In this document: piece after piece, positions 1 to 8,042 of the stretch
Layout of the letters: the number at the start of each line of letters is the position of its first letter
Position numbering within the stretch: the stretch's first letter is position 1
Assembly: GCA_013044265.1 (NCBI GenBank)
Contig: JABEUQ010000173.1
Location: forward strand, 1-34,003
Length of the DNA stretch: 34,003 nucleotides
Reading direction: 5' to 3'
Source of the DNA: Acidimicrobiaceae bacterium
GTDB taxonomy: Bacteria > Actinomycetota > Acidimicrobiia > Acidimicrobiales > RAAP-2
Notes under the pieces: model-generated
Database searches by the model: none
Told to the model about the DNA's origin: nothing
Seen by the model: the letters and a program-made list of their open reading frames with translations, nothing else
Program-made: the position numbers and the translations under genes

Positions 1-600
1 CGTAGGTCACGGCACCCGAGCCCGAGCCGCCACTGGCGGTGAGGGTGAGCGGCGTTCCGAGGGTGCCACTCCTACTCGTGAGGGTGAGAACCGCTTGAAT
101 TTTGAGAATGGCCGGTCCGAAGGTGACGGTGGTGGCCGGCGAACTGGTTGCTAAATACGTAGCGTCCGCGGCCTTGGTGACGGTGACGGTACACGTACCC
201 GACCGCGTCGCGTTCAACTTGTTCGAACTAATCCAACATGCCGCCGTCCCAGTATTCGTGACGCCGTAGGTCACGGCACCCGAGCCCGAGCCGCCACTGG
301 CGGTGAGAGTGAGTGGCGTTCCGAGGAAGCCACTGGTGGATGTGAGCACGAATGCGGCTTGGACCTTAAGGGTCGCCGGAACGAAGGTGACGGTGGTGGC
401 CGGCGAACTGGCTGCTAAATACGTAGCGTCCGCGGCCTTGGTGACGGTGACGGTACACGTACCCGACCGCGTCGCGTTCAATGCGACACCATTGATAGAA
501 CAAGCCGCCGTCCCAGTATTCGTGACGCCGTAGGTCACGGCACCCGAGCCCGAGCCGCCACTGGCGGTGAGGGTGAGTGCGGTGCCAACCGTGCCACTAA
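1..600. repeat. 264-bp in-frame tandem repeat
   Basis: The string CGTAGGTCACGGCACCCGAG occurs at 1, 265 and 529, giving an exact 264-bp (88-codon) period. Long blocks are identical between copies, including third codon positions. Divergence is concentrated around 215-240 versus 479-500 and at the module junctions near 90-115 and 345-375. The array lies inside the secreted repeat protein and continues past the left edge, so the copy number is unknown. Confidence 0.9.
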
Positions 601-916
601 TGGACGTGAGAGTGAGAGTGGCCTGGGCAACCAAGGTAACCAGCGGACTACGCAGACCACCACCGGTGGTGGCAGACGTGGTGGCTACTGGAACTACGCC
701 GGAGTGAAGAGTATTCGTCGTGGAATACGTCGCACCATAACCCGTCGAGGATGCCTGTCGCGATGAGGATACCGTTGTCGCCGCCGAAGCGGAGGAACTG
801 GCAACGAACGTCAGGCCAGTTGCCAGCAACGCTGACACCGCACCGAGCGTCACAGCCGACCCCAACACCGATCGAAATTTCCGATGACCCTTGGGGTCAA
901 TGAACATGATTTTCAT
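1..916 (-). CDS. Secreted Ig-like repeat protein (3' end outside window)
   Basis: The frame is open from an ATG at 916 to the left edge, so only the N-terminal ~305 residues are visible and there is no stop. The start is supported by AGAAGG six bases upstream; a second in-frame ATG lies three codons on. Residues 1-46 form a signal peptide (basic start, hydrophobic stretch, ending near SASA). A Ser/Thr-rich linker follows, then 88-residue repeats of the type LTLTASGGSGSGAVTY with a spaced Cys pair in each. Two full units and part of a third are visible. Such units occur in large exported actinobacterial surface proteins and are predicted to fold as Ig-like beta sandwiches. The role may be adhesion or a surface layer, but this is inference. 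The anchoring end is not visible. Confidence 0.8.
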   Translation of the reverse strand, partial: MKIMFIDPKGHRKFRSVLGSAVTLGAVSALLATGLTFVASSSASAATTVSSSRQASSTGYGATYSTTNTLHSGVVPVATTSATTGGGLRSPLVTLVAQATLTLTSISGTVGTALTLTASGGSGSGAVTYGVTNTGTAACSINGVALNATRSGTCTVTVTKAADATYLAASSPATTVTFVPATLKVQAAFVLTSTSGFLGTPLTLTASGGSGSGAVTYGVTNTGTAACWISSNKLNATRSGTCTVTVTKAADATYLATSSPATTVTFGPAILKIQAVLTLTSRSGTLGTPLTLTASGGSGSGAVTY

Positions 917-1197
917 CTGCTGCCTTCTTTCGTTCGCATATCGAGAAGCGGAACTACGAAAGGCGCAACGTCTAGACCCAACCACAGACAATGTACCGTG
1001 CGCTGCAACAAATTTGCCCGAGACACGACAAGCGCTCTTTCGTCGGATATCACAAACCACTAGGTACGCGAGGATGTGACGGGCCCATTGTTGTCAGACC
1101 TGGTCTGCGTGGATAACTCACAAATGTCTTGCTACAACTCGATCGACACTGGCGAACCCGAGACTACGTCGCTACTAGTGCTGCTTCGACTCCGAAG

Positions 1198-1935
1198 TCA
1201 CGTGGCAGTACCGAAAAACGCCCCGATACCATACGTCACGGCGAGAGCCAGGACTCCGCCCACGCCGACGCGTAGTGCACCACGGATGCGAGAAGCACTG
1301 CCGAGAGCCGCACCAACGACACCCAGTAAACACAATGACACCAGAGTGACGATAGCGATGATGACGGTGCGCGGGCCCGCGGGACTGAGTGCGGCGGCGA
1401 GAAGCGGAATGCTGGCACCGACAGCAAAACTGCTCGCAGATGCGAGGGCCGCCTGCATCGGTCGCGCCGCACTTGCTTGCGTATGACCCAACTCATCGCG
1501 AAGATGTGCGCCTAGCGGGTCCTGTTCTTGCAGGATAGTGGCGACCTCGAGAGCCAGAGCTGACGGCAGCCCACGTCCTTCGTAGATCGCGGCCAGTTCA
1601 AGTAGTTCCCCCTGCGGATCCACATCGAGCTCCTCCTGCTCACGCCGCCGATCGCCAGACTCGGTATCGGCTTGGGCGCTCACTGAGACATACTCTCCAA
1701 TGGCCATGGCCATGGCTCCAGCACTCAGCGCGGCCACACCGGCCGTGAGGATGGCACCGCGACTCGATCCAGATGCGGCCACACCAACCAGCAGTGCCGC
1801 AGTGGAGACGAGACCGTCATCGGCGCCCAGCACGGAGGCCCTGAGCCAACCAGAGCGTTCCGAACGGTGTCGTTCAAAGTGAGTAGGCATATACGAAGGG
1901 TACTGGTCGTCGAGTGGCCTTGACGTAGTCATCAC
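1198..1935 (-). CDS. VIT1/CCC1-family membrane transporter
   Basis: The 245-residue protein matches the VIT1/CCC1 (nodulin-21-like) layout. The first membrane segment carries the conserved 'SVLGADDGLVSTAALLVG' stretch (about residues 33-50). A second segment rich in small residues contains 'AGAMAMAIGEYVSVSAQ'. A charged cytoplasmic region (about 90-150) follows, then three more hydrophobic segments. Family members move Fe2+ or Mn2+ across a membrane, usually out of the cytosol in exchange for protons. The Glu in the GEYVS motif is the conserved metal or proton residue. No strong ribosome binding site precedes the first ATG pair, and a start at the internal Met of residue 16 is also possible. 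The gene stands alone. Confidence 0.85.
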   Translation of the reverse strand: MMTTSRPLDDQYPSYMPTHFERHRSERSGWLRASVLGADDGLVSTAALLVGVAASGSSRGAILTAGVAALSAGAMAMAIGEYVSVSAQADTESGDRRREQEELDVDPQGELLELAAIYEGRGLPSALALEVATILQEQDPLGAHLRDELGHTQASAARPMQAALASASSFAVGASIPLLAAALSPAGPRTVIIAIVTLVSLCLLGVVGAALGSASRIRGALRVGVGGVLALAVTYGIGAFFGTAT

Positions 1936-2275
1936 CGTCGTCGTGTCCGATCAGGTCAAGGAATGTTGTTCTGACCTTTTCTTCGTCTTCGAAGTTAGAG
2001 TCGCTCAGCGGCCAAAGAGTAGCGGGCGTCACGATGTGGAACTCCGAAGCGGCGTCGAGGCGATAGTGTTCGCCCACCCCACTCATGAAGGAACAACTCT
2101 GCGTGGAGCGAAGCCGTCGGCATCAATGAGTGAGGGCGACCTCTCGCTGGCGAAGTACCGCATCGACGGCGAAACTCGCGTGCACCCGTCAACTCAACAG
2201 GCGCAGTTGACAGTTCATCGGCGCAAGAGGCGACGGCCTCTCACACAAACTGCCAACTGAACCTGTGATTGAAAA
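1936..2275. other. Intergenic, no gene supported
   Basis: This stretch lies between the VIT1-like gene and the end of the kelch/FN3 gene. Short open frames exist on both strands, but none has a ribosome binding site, a recognisable domain or convincing codon use. The only structure I see is the small inverted repeat at 2226-2241. Confidence 0.5.
2226..2241 (-). terminator. Possible weak hairpin terminator after kelch/FN3 gene
   Basis: The inverted repeat AGAGGC-GACG-GCCTCT lies about 35 bases downstream of the stop codon of the gene ending at 2276. It forms a 6-bp GC-rich stem with a 4-base loop. No T-run follows in the direction of transcription, so it is at best a U-less terminator and could be chance. 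Confidence 0.2.
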
Positions 2276-4204
2276 CTATCTAGCGACGGCGGCCACTTGA
2301 TTAGAGAATGGTCCGATTCCAGCCGAATTCACCGCGCGCACAATCACGTACGCCGGCTGACCCTTCACTGCCAAGAACGTATAGGCGAATTGAGTGAACG
2401 GAACTGAAACGAGAGGGCGAGACGCTGCACCATTAGGTGATGTTCCTACATAAATGTCGTAGCCACTCAGTCGCACACCGCCATTGGAGGTCGGCGGATT
2501 CCAGCGAATAGAAATGTACGTGCCCGACACACTCTTGGAAATGATGAGGGGAGCGCTCGGCAACGTGATCCGACGTCCAACGGGTGCACTACTGCCCGTC
2601 AAGTGGACCGGGGCCGAGGGTGCTGACATGACACTCGTGCCCGCGGCATTGGTCGCGTTCACCGCAAATGTATAGGTACCACCATTTTGAAGACCAACGA
2701 TACGACAACTCGTCATCGACAACGGAACGTGACAGAACGCACCACCGGGCGAAGTGATCACGCGGTAACTACCTACTGGGGTACCACCGTTGAGTGTCGG
2801 AACGCTCCAGTAGACCCACGCCGTGCCCGCCGCAGTGCCGGCACCCGGTACGACCTTGAGAATCATGGGTGCTGATGGGGCCGTCGCGGGACGCACCAAG
2901 TTCGACAAACTGGATGGACCCGTGCCCACGAGACTCACCGCGGCAACCGCAAAGCGGTACAGGTCACCATTGGTGAGTCCGGTCACGGTGCACGTCGTGG
3001 GGACCGGCACGGTACTTGACACGGTCACCATCGTGGTGCCCGCGGTGTTGCACGTCTGACCGCCACGGCTCGCCATCGTCATATCCGTGGCCACCACGGT
3101 GTACTCGTAAATCACCGTGCCCCCGTTACCCGCGGGAACATTCCAGGTCACCACCGACTGGGTATTGGCGTTCGAAGTAGCTTGAACATTCATCGGCGCG
3201 CTCGGTGTCTCCACAAAATTCCACGTGTCCGACAGTGCGTTCGTTCCGTTGTAACCACCAAAGAGAAGAGCGCTGTTGGTGGTCGTGTTGTAGGCCACGG
3301 CCGACAAGTAGCGCCCCGAGGGGGCAGTGGATGACAACAGCGCGCTCCACGACGATCCATTCCAGTTCCACATCTCGAAGTTGGCATTCGCCGTGTCACT
3401 TCCCCCAAAGAGGACGACATTACCCATGTTGGCGTCGTAGAACATCGAGGCTCCATAACGAGCCGATGGACTCACCGCGAGTTGCGAGGTCCAATTGGAT
3501 CCGTCCCACGTCCAGGTATTGGAGATCGGACCGGCGACGCCCAATCCTCCGTAGAGGACGACGTTATGGGTTTGTCCGTCGTACGCCATGCTGGCGCCCG
3601 AGCGCGGAGCCGGCAATGGGGTACTCAGTGTCGCCGACGTCCAGGTCGTCCCATTCCAGAACCACGTATCAGAGAAGAAACCATTCGTTCCGCTACCCCC
3701 GAAAAGGACCACGTTGTTAGTGGTCGCGTCGTAGACCATGGCCGCACCCGAACGTGCTGCGGGTCCCGAGACCGATAGCTTCGTCCAGTTGGTCCCGTCC
3801 CACGTCCAAGTATCTGCGACCGGACCCGTGGCGCTGAGTCCGCCAAAGAGCACGACGTTATGGGTGGCCGCGTCGTAGACCATGCTGGCGGCGCGCAGCG
3901 CGACCGGACTCGTGGTCGGCGTCAACTTAGACCACACATTGCCGTTCCACGACCACGTCTCGCCGAGCACGGCGCCGTTAAAACCTCCGAAGTAGAGCGT
4001 GGTGTTCGTAGCAGCGTCGTAGACCATAGAACCGTCGTACCTCGCTGAAGGTCCGAGGTTACCCGTTGGTACTTGGGACCAGTGAGCGGGCGCGGGGACG
4101 GTCGCCCCAGCTGGCGAATGCAATCCGATCACGGACAGGGCGCCGAGGGCTACGACCGAAAGGACCGTAGCCGCGCGGCGTAGAGGGGAAAGAACTGTGA
4201 GCAT
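2276..4204 (-). CDS. Secreted six-kelch plus three-FN3 protein
   Basis: The ATG at 4204 is preceded by GGAGG at five-base spacing. Residues 1-35 are a signal peptide ending near AGA. Six kelch-type repeats follow (about residues 50-335). Each has a 'MVYDAATNNVVLFGG' core and a 'DTWTWDGTNWT' core, which predicts one six-bladed beta-propeller. Three fibronectin type III domains follow (about 335-430, 440-535 and 545-640), each opening with a PSAP motif and carrying a 'GGTPVGSYRV'-like strand. There is no C-terminal anchor, LPXTG motif or transmembrane segment, so the protein is probably released or held non-covalently. No catalytic residues stand out. Carbohydrate or protein binding is the likely role, by inference from fold only. 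Confidence 0.85.
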   Translation of the reverse strand: MLTVLSPLRRAATVLSVVALGALSVIGLHSPAGATVPAPAHWSQVPTGNLGPSARYDGSMVYDAATNTTLYFGGFNGAVLGETWSWNGNVWSKLTPTTSPVALRAASMVYDAATHNVVLFGGLSATGPVADTWTWDGTNWTKLSVSGPAARSGAAMVYDATTNNVVLFGGSGTNGFFSDTWFWNGTTWTSATLSTPLPAPRSGASMAYDGQTHNVVLYGGLGVAGPISNTWTWDGSNWTSQLAVSPSARYGASMFYDANMGNVVLFGGSDTANANFEMWNWNGSSWSALLSSTAPSGRYLSAVAYNTTTNSALLFGGYNGTNALSDTWNFVETPSAPMNVQATSNANTQSVVTWNVPAGNGGTVIYEYTVVATDMTMASRGGQTCNTAGTTMVTVSSTVPVPTTCTVTGLTNGDLYRFAVAAVSLVGTGPSSLSNLVRPATAPSAPMILKVVPGAGTAAGTAWVYWSVPTLNGGTPVGSYRVITSPGGAFCHVPLSMTSCRIVGLQNGGTYTFAVNATNAAGTSVMSAPSAPVHLTGSSAPVGRRITLPSAPLIISKSVSGTYISIRWNPPTSNGGVRLSGYDIYVGTSPNGAASRPLVSVPFTQFAYTFLAVKGQPAYVIVRAVNSAGIGPFSNQVAAVAR

Positions 4205-4272
4205 GATTCCTCCGAACGAGTGGTGAGATTACCGACTCTTCAATCCACTTTAGATTCGTGACCAAGTACTCC

Positions 4273-4287
4273 AGCCGATTCTCGGCT
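4273..4287. repeat. Inverted repeat upstream of kelch/FN3 gene
   Basis: AGCCGA-TTC-TCGGCT is a perfect 6+6 inverted repeat about 70 bases upstream of the start codon at 4204. On the minus strand a TTGTCA element lies just upstream of it, with GAGAAT about 18 bases further on inside the repeat. It could therefore be an operator overlapping a promoter. The promoter match is weak. Confidence 0.25.
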
Positions 4288-4469
4288 TAGTCTAAGACGC
4301 CTGACAATTTATGACGTTTATGTGTCGACCCAATGACGACGTGCGAATCCACGCACCTTTCAACGTCACGTTTGAGTTGCGTACACTTTTTATTGAAGAC
4401 ATTCACCAAACCCGTACCAGGAGTTCGTCTGACGCTCACTGGGCCCGCGCTGCGAATAGCGCAACTGTT

Positions 4470-5090
4470 TTAGTGACTAAAGATCGTGACATTGCTGACG
4501 TAGGGCAAGATGGCCCAACCACAAACGATGCCCACTGCGACGCTCGCCAATGTGGTCCATGACCGTATCGCCGAACCGCGAACTCGCCGACGCGCCCCGC
4601 GCAGAAAATCTCGTGGCGCAACTCTCATTGTCTCCTGGAGGTGGGCCAACACGTGTATCGCCGTCACCACGAACCACAGGAGGAATGAAGCACGATGTAT
4701 CTGCGAGAGCTCAAAGCGCATTGACCGAGGAGCTCCGATCACTAACCCCACCCCGGAGAATAACAACACCAGTGTCAACACCACGAGCACCGGACCGAGC
4801 AAGCGCAGCAGAGGCATCGGCGGACCTTTGCGTCGATACGCGAAGCTGCCGGTGTAATACTTCATCATGCGCCACGAAGTACTGGCTACTTTGAGTAGCA
4901 CCGGCGGGATCACCACGACCCCGAAGAAGACGTGCAGACGGGTCTGCACGTTGGCCACCGGCACGGTGAGGCCCACCAAAAACAACAACAACAACAAGAC
5001 CGCCGCTACTAACGAGGTCAGTCGCTCGTTGCCGTCCACACCACCCGAAGGCGGTGACACTCGCGGCGTCGATGTTGAGCGGCTCGTCAT
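4470..5090 (-). CDS. Small cytochrome-b-like membrane protein
   Basis: I place the start at the ATG at 5090, which has GAGGA seven bases upstream. The open frame extends further but would overlap the CHAP gene. The 206-residue product has about five hydrophobic helices (roughly 25-45, 52-70, 97-118, 131-150, 178-197). Histidines lie in or beside helices at 53, 132, 146 and 150. The pattern, with a Tyr-Gly-Pro-Pro loop between helices 2 and 3, resembles di-heme four-helix cytochrome b proteins (cytochrome b561/DUF4405-like), though I cannot assign the family firmly. If heme is bound, it would shuttle electrons across the membrane. The gene lies 22 bases downstream of the CHAP-hydrolase gene on the same strand, so co-transcription is likely. 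Confidence 0.65.
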   Translation of the reverse strand: MTSRSTSTPRVSPPSGGVDGNERLTSLVAAVLLLLLFLVGLTVPVANVQTRLHVFFGVVVIPPVLLKVASTSWRMMKYYTGSFAYRRKGPPMPLLRLLGPVLVVLTLVLLFSGVGLVIGAPRSMRFELSQIHRASFLLWFVVTAIHVLAHLQETMRVAPRDFLRGARRRVRGSAIRSWTTLASVAVGIVCGWAILPYVSNVTIFSH

Positions 5091-5112
5091 GGTTGATTCC
5101 TCGTTTTCCGTA

Positions 5113-5817
5113 TCAAGCGTTGGGCGAGACGTAGCCCGCGAGGACCGCCGTGCCCGTGCCCGCCGCGTCAGCGTTATATTCATTGACCTTGTATTCGACT
5201 CGGCTAAACCCAGTGTGGCTACCATCACCATTCACCGCGTTGGGACCACTGGAACCAGGCGTGTAGCTCACGACAACCGCCACGTGCTGCGCCACCAATG
5301 CCGCGGCATCGAGACCATAGACCGCCACGTCACCAGGTTGAGGAATGTAGCCCGAACCCAGCGGGTGCCAGGTGTGATGACGCACTCCCCACTCGTAAAA
5401 ACTCGCTGAGGACGAGTTGAGGTCACCGTTGATGAATTGATACACGACTGGTACGCCAGCCAGTCGCCACGCCCACGCCGCAAAGTCGGCGCACCACTGT
5501 TCGTCGCGATTGGCATTACCACAATCGCTCGTCCCCGCAATCCAGTAGGCGCTGAACTTGTTGCAATACGTATTCGACGGGTTCGTGGAGTAGCCCACCT
5601 GTCCTAGAGCAAGACTCACAATCCGTGCGCGCGTCTGCGCAGACACGGTGGCTCCAGAGACCTTCGCGCTCACTGTCGGCATGGTGAGAGTCGAAAAGAT
5701 CGAGTTGCTCTGCGTCACGAGAATCATCCCCACCAGGGCAGCCACGAGAAGAATGCCGAGTGTGATCACTCGCCGACGCCGACGCTGACGCCTGCGTACT
5801 TCACGGCGGGCCATCAC
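5113..5817 (-). CDS. Secreted CHAP-type cell-wall hydrolase
   Basis: The product is 234 residues. A very basic N-terminus (RRRQRRRRR) precedes one hydrophobic segment (about 17-35) that acts as a signal anchor or signal peptide. The C-terminal domain (about 65-234) has the CHAP (NlpC/P60-like Cys-His peptidase/amidase) pattern. Cys109 lies in 'EQWCADFAAW', His178 in 'AQHVAVVV', and a polar NGDG at about 196-199 is the likely third position. Such enzymes cleave peptidoglycan stem peptides or amide bonds outside the membrane. Two further Cys (85, 99) may form a disulfide. The start is GTG at 5817, with GGAGT seven bases upstream and an ATG immediately after. It probably heads an operon with the cytochrome-b-like gene. 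Confidence 0.8.
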   Translation of the reverse strand: MMARREVRRRQRRRRRVITLGILLVAALVGMILVTQSNSIFSTLTMPTVSAKVSGATVSAQTRARIVSLALGQVGYSTNPSNTYCNKFSAYWIAGTSDCGNANRDEQWCADFAAWAWRLAGVPVVYQFINGDLNSSSASFYEWGVRHHTWHPLGSGYIPQPGDVAVYGLDAAALVAQHVAVVVSYTPGSSGPNAVNGDGSHTGFSRVEYKVNEYNADAAGTGTAVLAGYVSPNA

Positions 5818-6593
5818 CGCGAAGACTCCATTGAAAATTGCCCCCTCACTGGGTAGCGACTGGATAGCGAGACGGCCGTGGAGGGAAGCGCTGTCGAATA
5901 CATTGTCGAGGGCCTCCCCTCCGCACCGAAAAGTGTGGAGACAGACAATTTATTCGTCCGACCGCAACGGCGAATAAAAACAATGTAAGGGAAGGCTAAA
6001 TGCACCGCGGTGCTGTGTTAAGTCGTTCTCAGTAGCTCGATTGCCCCGCTTCGACGTGCGCGGAGAAACAAAAATACGTCACGAGCTCCGCTCACCCAAG
6101 CGCACAACAGAGCGAGGTGTCGCGGAACGTAACAATACCCATCCCCACTGCAATGGACCTCTCACTCTCTTTCAACTCGAACGTCTGTTCAACGGCCGCA
6201 ATCGCGCGGCGCCATGATGTCTATAGGCAGGTAAAACTCGTCAAAGCAGTACCCCCCGCACTCAAATTCACAGGGTCGGCGTCGCCCCCCGCCGCGATAA
6301 TTCTGACTTACGGGTACGCGCACGGTGGGCTACGTATTCGAGCGTAAACCAGATTCCAATACGTCGTATTTCCACATGACTTCTTTTCATCCCGGAACAG
6401 TCCTCGATCAGATAAAGCGGTTCGCCGTTAAAGTTAGGAGCTAGGGCATCGTCTGCGATTCGCCTTGACTTCAATCCTGTCGGGTGAATGTTGCAGTCTT
6501 TTACTTGATTACTCTGCGTAATTCGATGGCGGTTTCAATAAATAAAGAATCACATTGGCGCATCACCATAACCCTACTGAGCAAGGAAGTGTC
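5818..6593. other. Long intergenic region, no gene supported
   Basis: This gap of about 776 bases lies between the CHAP gene and the first MFS gene, which diverge. Short open frames occur, but none has a recognisable domain plus a ribosome binding site. One inverted repeat is visible: TTTATTCG at 5949-5956 and CGAATAAA at 5971-5978, extendable inward by CCG/CGG with one bulge. The part just before the MFS gene (about 6490-6560) is AT-richer and probably holds its promoter. Confidence 0.5.
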
Positions 6594-8042
6594 GTGACCG
6601 TAACTCTCGAGCGCGCAAACTACAAGGTCACGTTCGGGGTGCTTGTTCTCGGTGTCTCAGCATACGCACTACTGCAGTCGCTCGTGATTCCAGCTCTCAC
6701 GACAATTCAAAGCACCATGCACACCACGCAGAACACGGTCACTTGGGTCGTGACGGCGTACCTGTTATCGGCGTCGATCTTCACTCCGGTCATGGGACGC
6801 GTGGGGGACATCTTGGGCAAGGAACACGTCATGGTTGCCACGCTGGTCGCTCTTTCGTTGGGCTCGCTCATCGCCGCACTCGCGACAAACGTGACCGTTC
6901 TGATCATTGGACGAGCGGTGCAGGGAATCGGTGGTGGGGTAATCCCCCTCGCCTTTGGCATTATTCGCGACGAGTTTCCCCACGAAAAATTGGCGACAGC
7001 AATTGGGGCCATCGCCGCCATGACTGCGGTGGGTGGTGGTGTAGGACTGATTATCGCAGGGCCAATTCTGGAGAAATTAGGACTGCACTGGCTGTTCTGG
7101 ATCCCGTTGGCGATGACTTTGATCGCCGCCGTACTCACCTACTTACTGGTTCCTGAATCACCGGAGCGCTCACCGGGACGCATCTCCTACTCGGCGGCAC
7201 TCTTATTGTCCGCCTGGCTCGTCGCGTTGTTGCTTGCCGTCTCAGAGGCACCAACCTGGGGATGGTTCTCGACCAAGACGCTCAGCACCGGGGCACTCGG
7301 CCTTGTCTTGCTGATCGTGTGGGTGGTGGTGGAGCTGCGGGTCAACGACCCGGTCGTCGACATGAAGATGATGCGAGTCCCCGCGGTGTGGACCAACAAC
7401 CTGGTGGCTTTCCTGTTCGGAATCGGGATGTACTCGGTCTTCGCCTTCCTTCCCGAATTTGTTCAGACCCCGCGAGCGCTGGGCTACGGTTTCACCGCGA
7501 GCACCACGGCGTCAGGATTGTTCCTCATTCCTCTCTCCCTGGGTATGTTCTTCGTCGGTTTGTATTCGGGCAGGATCGCCGAGCGCTTCGGATCCAAAAC
7601 GGCGGTCGTCGTTGGCTCGGCGATATCGGGCGCGGGTTACTTCATGCTCGCCCTGGCACACTCAGCGGCCTGGGAAATCTACCTCGCCAGTTCACTGCTC
7701 GGCATTGGCCTCGGCCTCGCCTTCTCGGCGATGTCGAACCTCATCGTGCGAGCCGTGCCCGCGAACCAAACCGGGGTGGCCAGCGGTATGAACGCCAACA
7801 TTCGTACCATTGGTGGCGCTGTCGGAGCGGGCGTCATGTCGAGCATCGTCACTTCCAAGATGCTGGTCTCGGGGGCACCCGCCGAATCAGGGTATACCTA
7901 CGGATTCATCTTCCTCGGCGTCTGCGCCGTGCTAGCGGTCGTTGCGGCAATCTTTATTCCGAGCACCACCCCCGACCACGAGCAGCATCTCAATCACGCC
8001 GAGTTGGCAATGGTCCCTGGTGGCACTCTGACCGAGGGTTAG
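6594..8042 (+). CDS. DHA2-type MFS drug exporter
   Basis: I choose the GTG at 6594 because AAGGA lies six bases upstream. A TTG 13 codons earlier has no such site and would add a His-rich start (AHHHNPTEQ). The 482-residue product is hydrophobic throughout with 12-14 predicted helices. It has the MFS motif A variant 'GRVGDILGKEHVM' between helices 2 and 3 and the DHA2 stretch 'GRAVQGIGGGVIPLAFGI' in helix 4. These are typical of EmrB/QacA-like proton-driven exporters. Substrate cannot be told from sequence. It converges with a second DHA2 transporter, and the two stop codons share the bases TTAG at 8039-8042. Confidence 0.85.
   Translation: MTVTLERANYKVTFGVLVLGVSAYALLQSLVIPALTTIQSTMHTTQNTVTWVVTAYLLSASIFTPVMGRVGDILGKEHVMVATLVALSLGSLIAALATNVTVLIIGRAVQGIGGGVIPLAFGIIRDEFPHEKLATAIGAIAAMTAVGGGVGLIIAGPILEKLGLHWLFWIPLAMTLIAAVLTYLLVPESPERSPGRISYSAALLLSAWLVALLLAVSEAPTWGWFSTKTLSTGALGLVLLIVWVVVELRVNDPVVDMKMMRVPAVWTNNLVAFLFGIGMYSVFAFLPEFVQTPRALGYGFTASTTASGLFLIPLSLGMFFVGLYSGRIAERFGSKTAVVVGSAISGAGYFMLALAHSAAWEIYLASSLLGIGLGLAFSAMSNLIVRAVPANQTGVASGMNANIRTIGGAVGAGVMSSIVTSKMLVSGAPAESGYTYGFIFLGVCAVLAVVAAIFIPSTTPDHEQHLNHAELAMVPGGTLTEG

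Noticed and set aside
1-600. CRISPR array or other short-repeat locus at the left edge
   Set aside because: The repeats are 264 bp, contiguous without spacers and in frame, so they are protein-coding tandem repeats.
1874-2086. Minus-strand 70-residue frame overlapping the start of the VIT1/CCC1-like gene
   Set aside because: The peptide looks mildly protein-like, but there is no ribosome binding site, no known domain, and it overlaps a well-supported gene in another frame.
6268-6474. 68-residue minus-strand frame in the empty region before the first MFS gene
   Set aside because: No ribosome binding site, no recognisable family, and composition like random frames.
6555-6593. TTG start giving the MFS protein a His-rich 13-residue extension
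   Set aside because: The GTG at 6594 has a well-placed AAGGA; the TTG has none.
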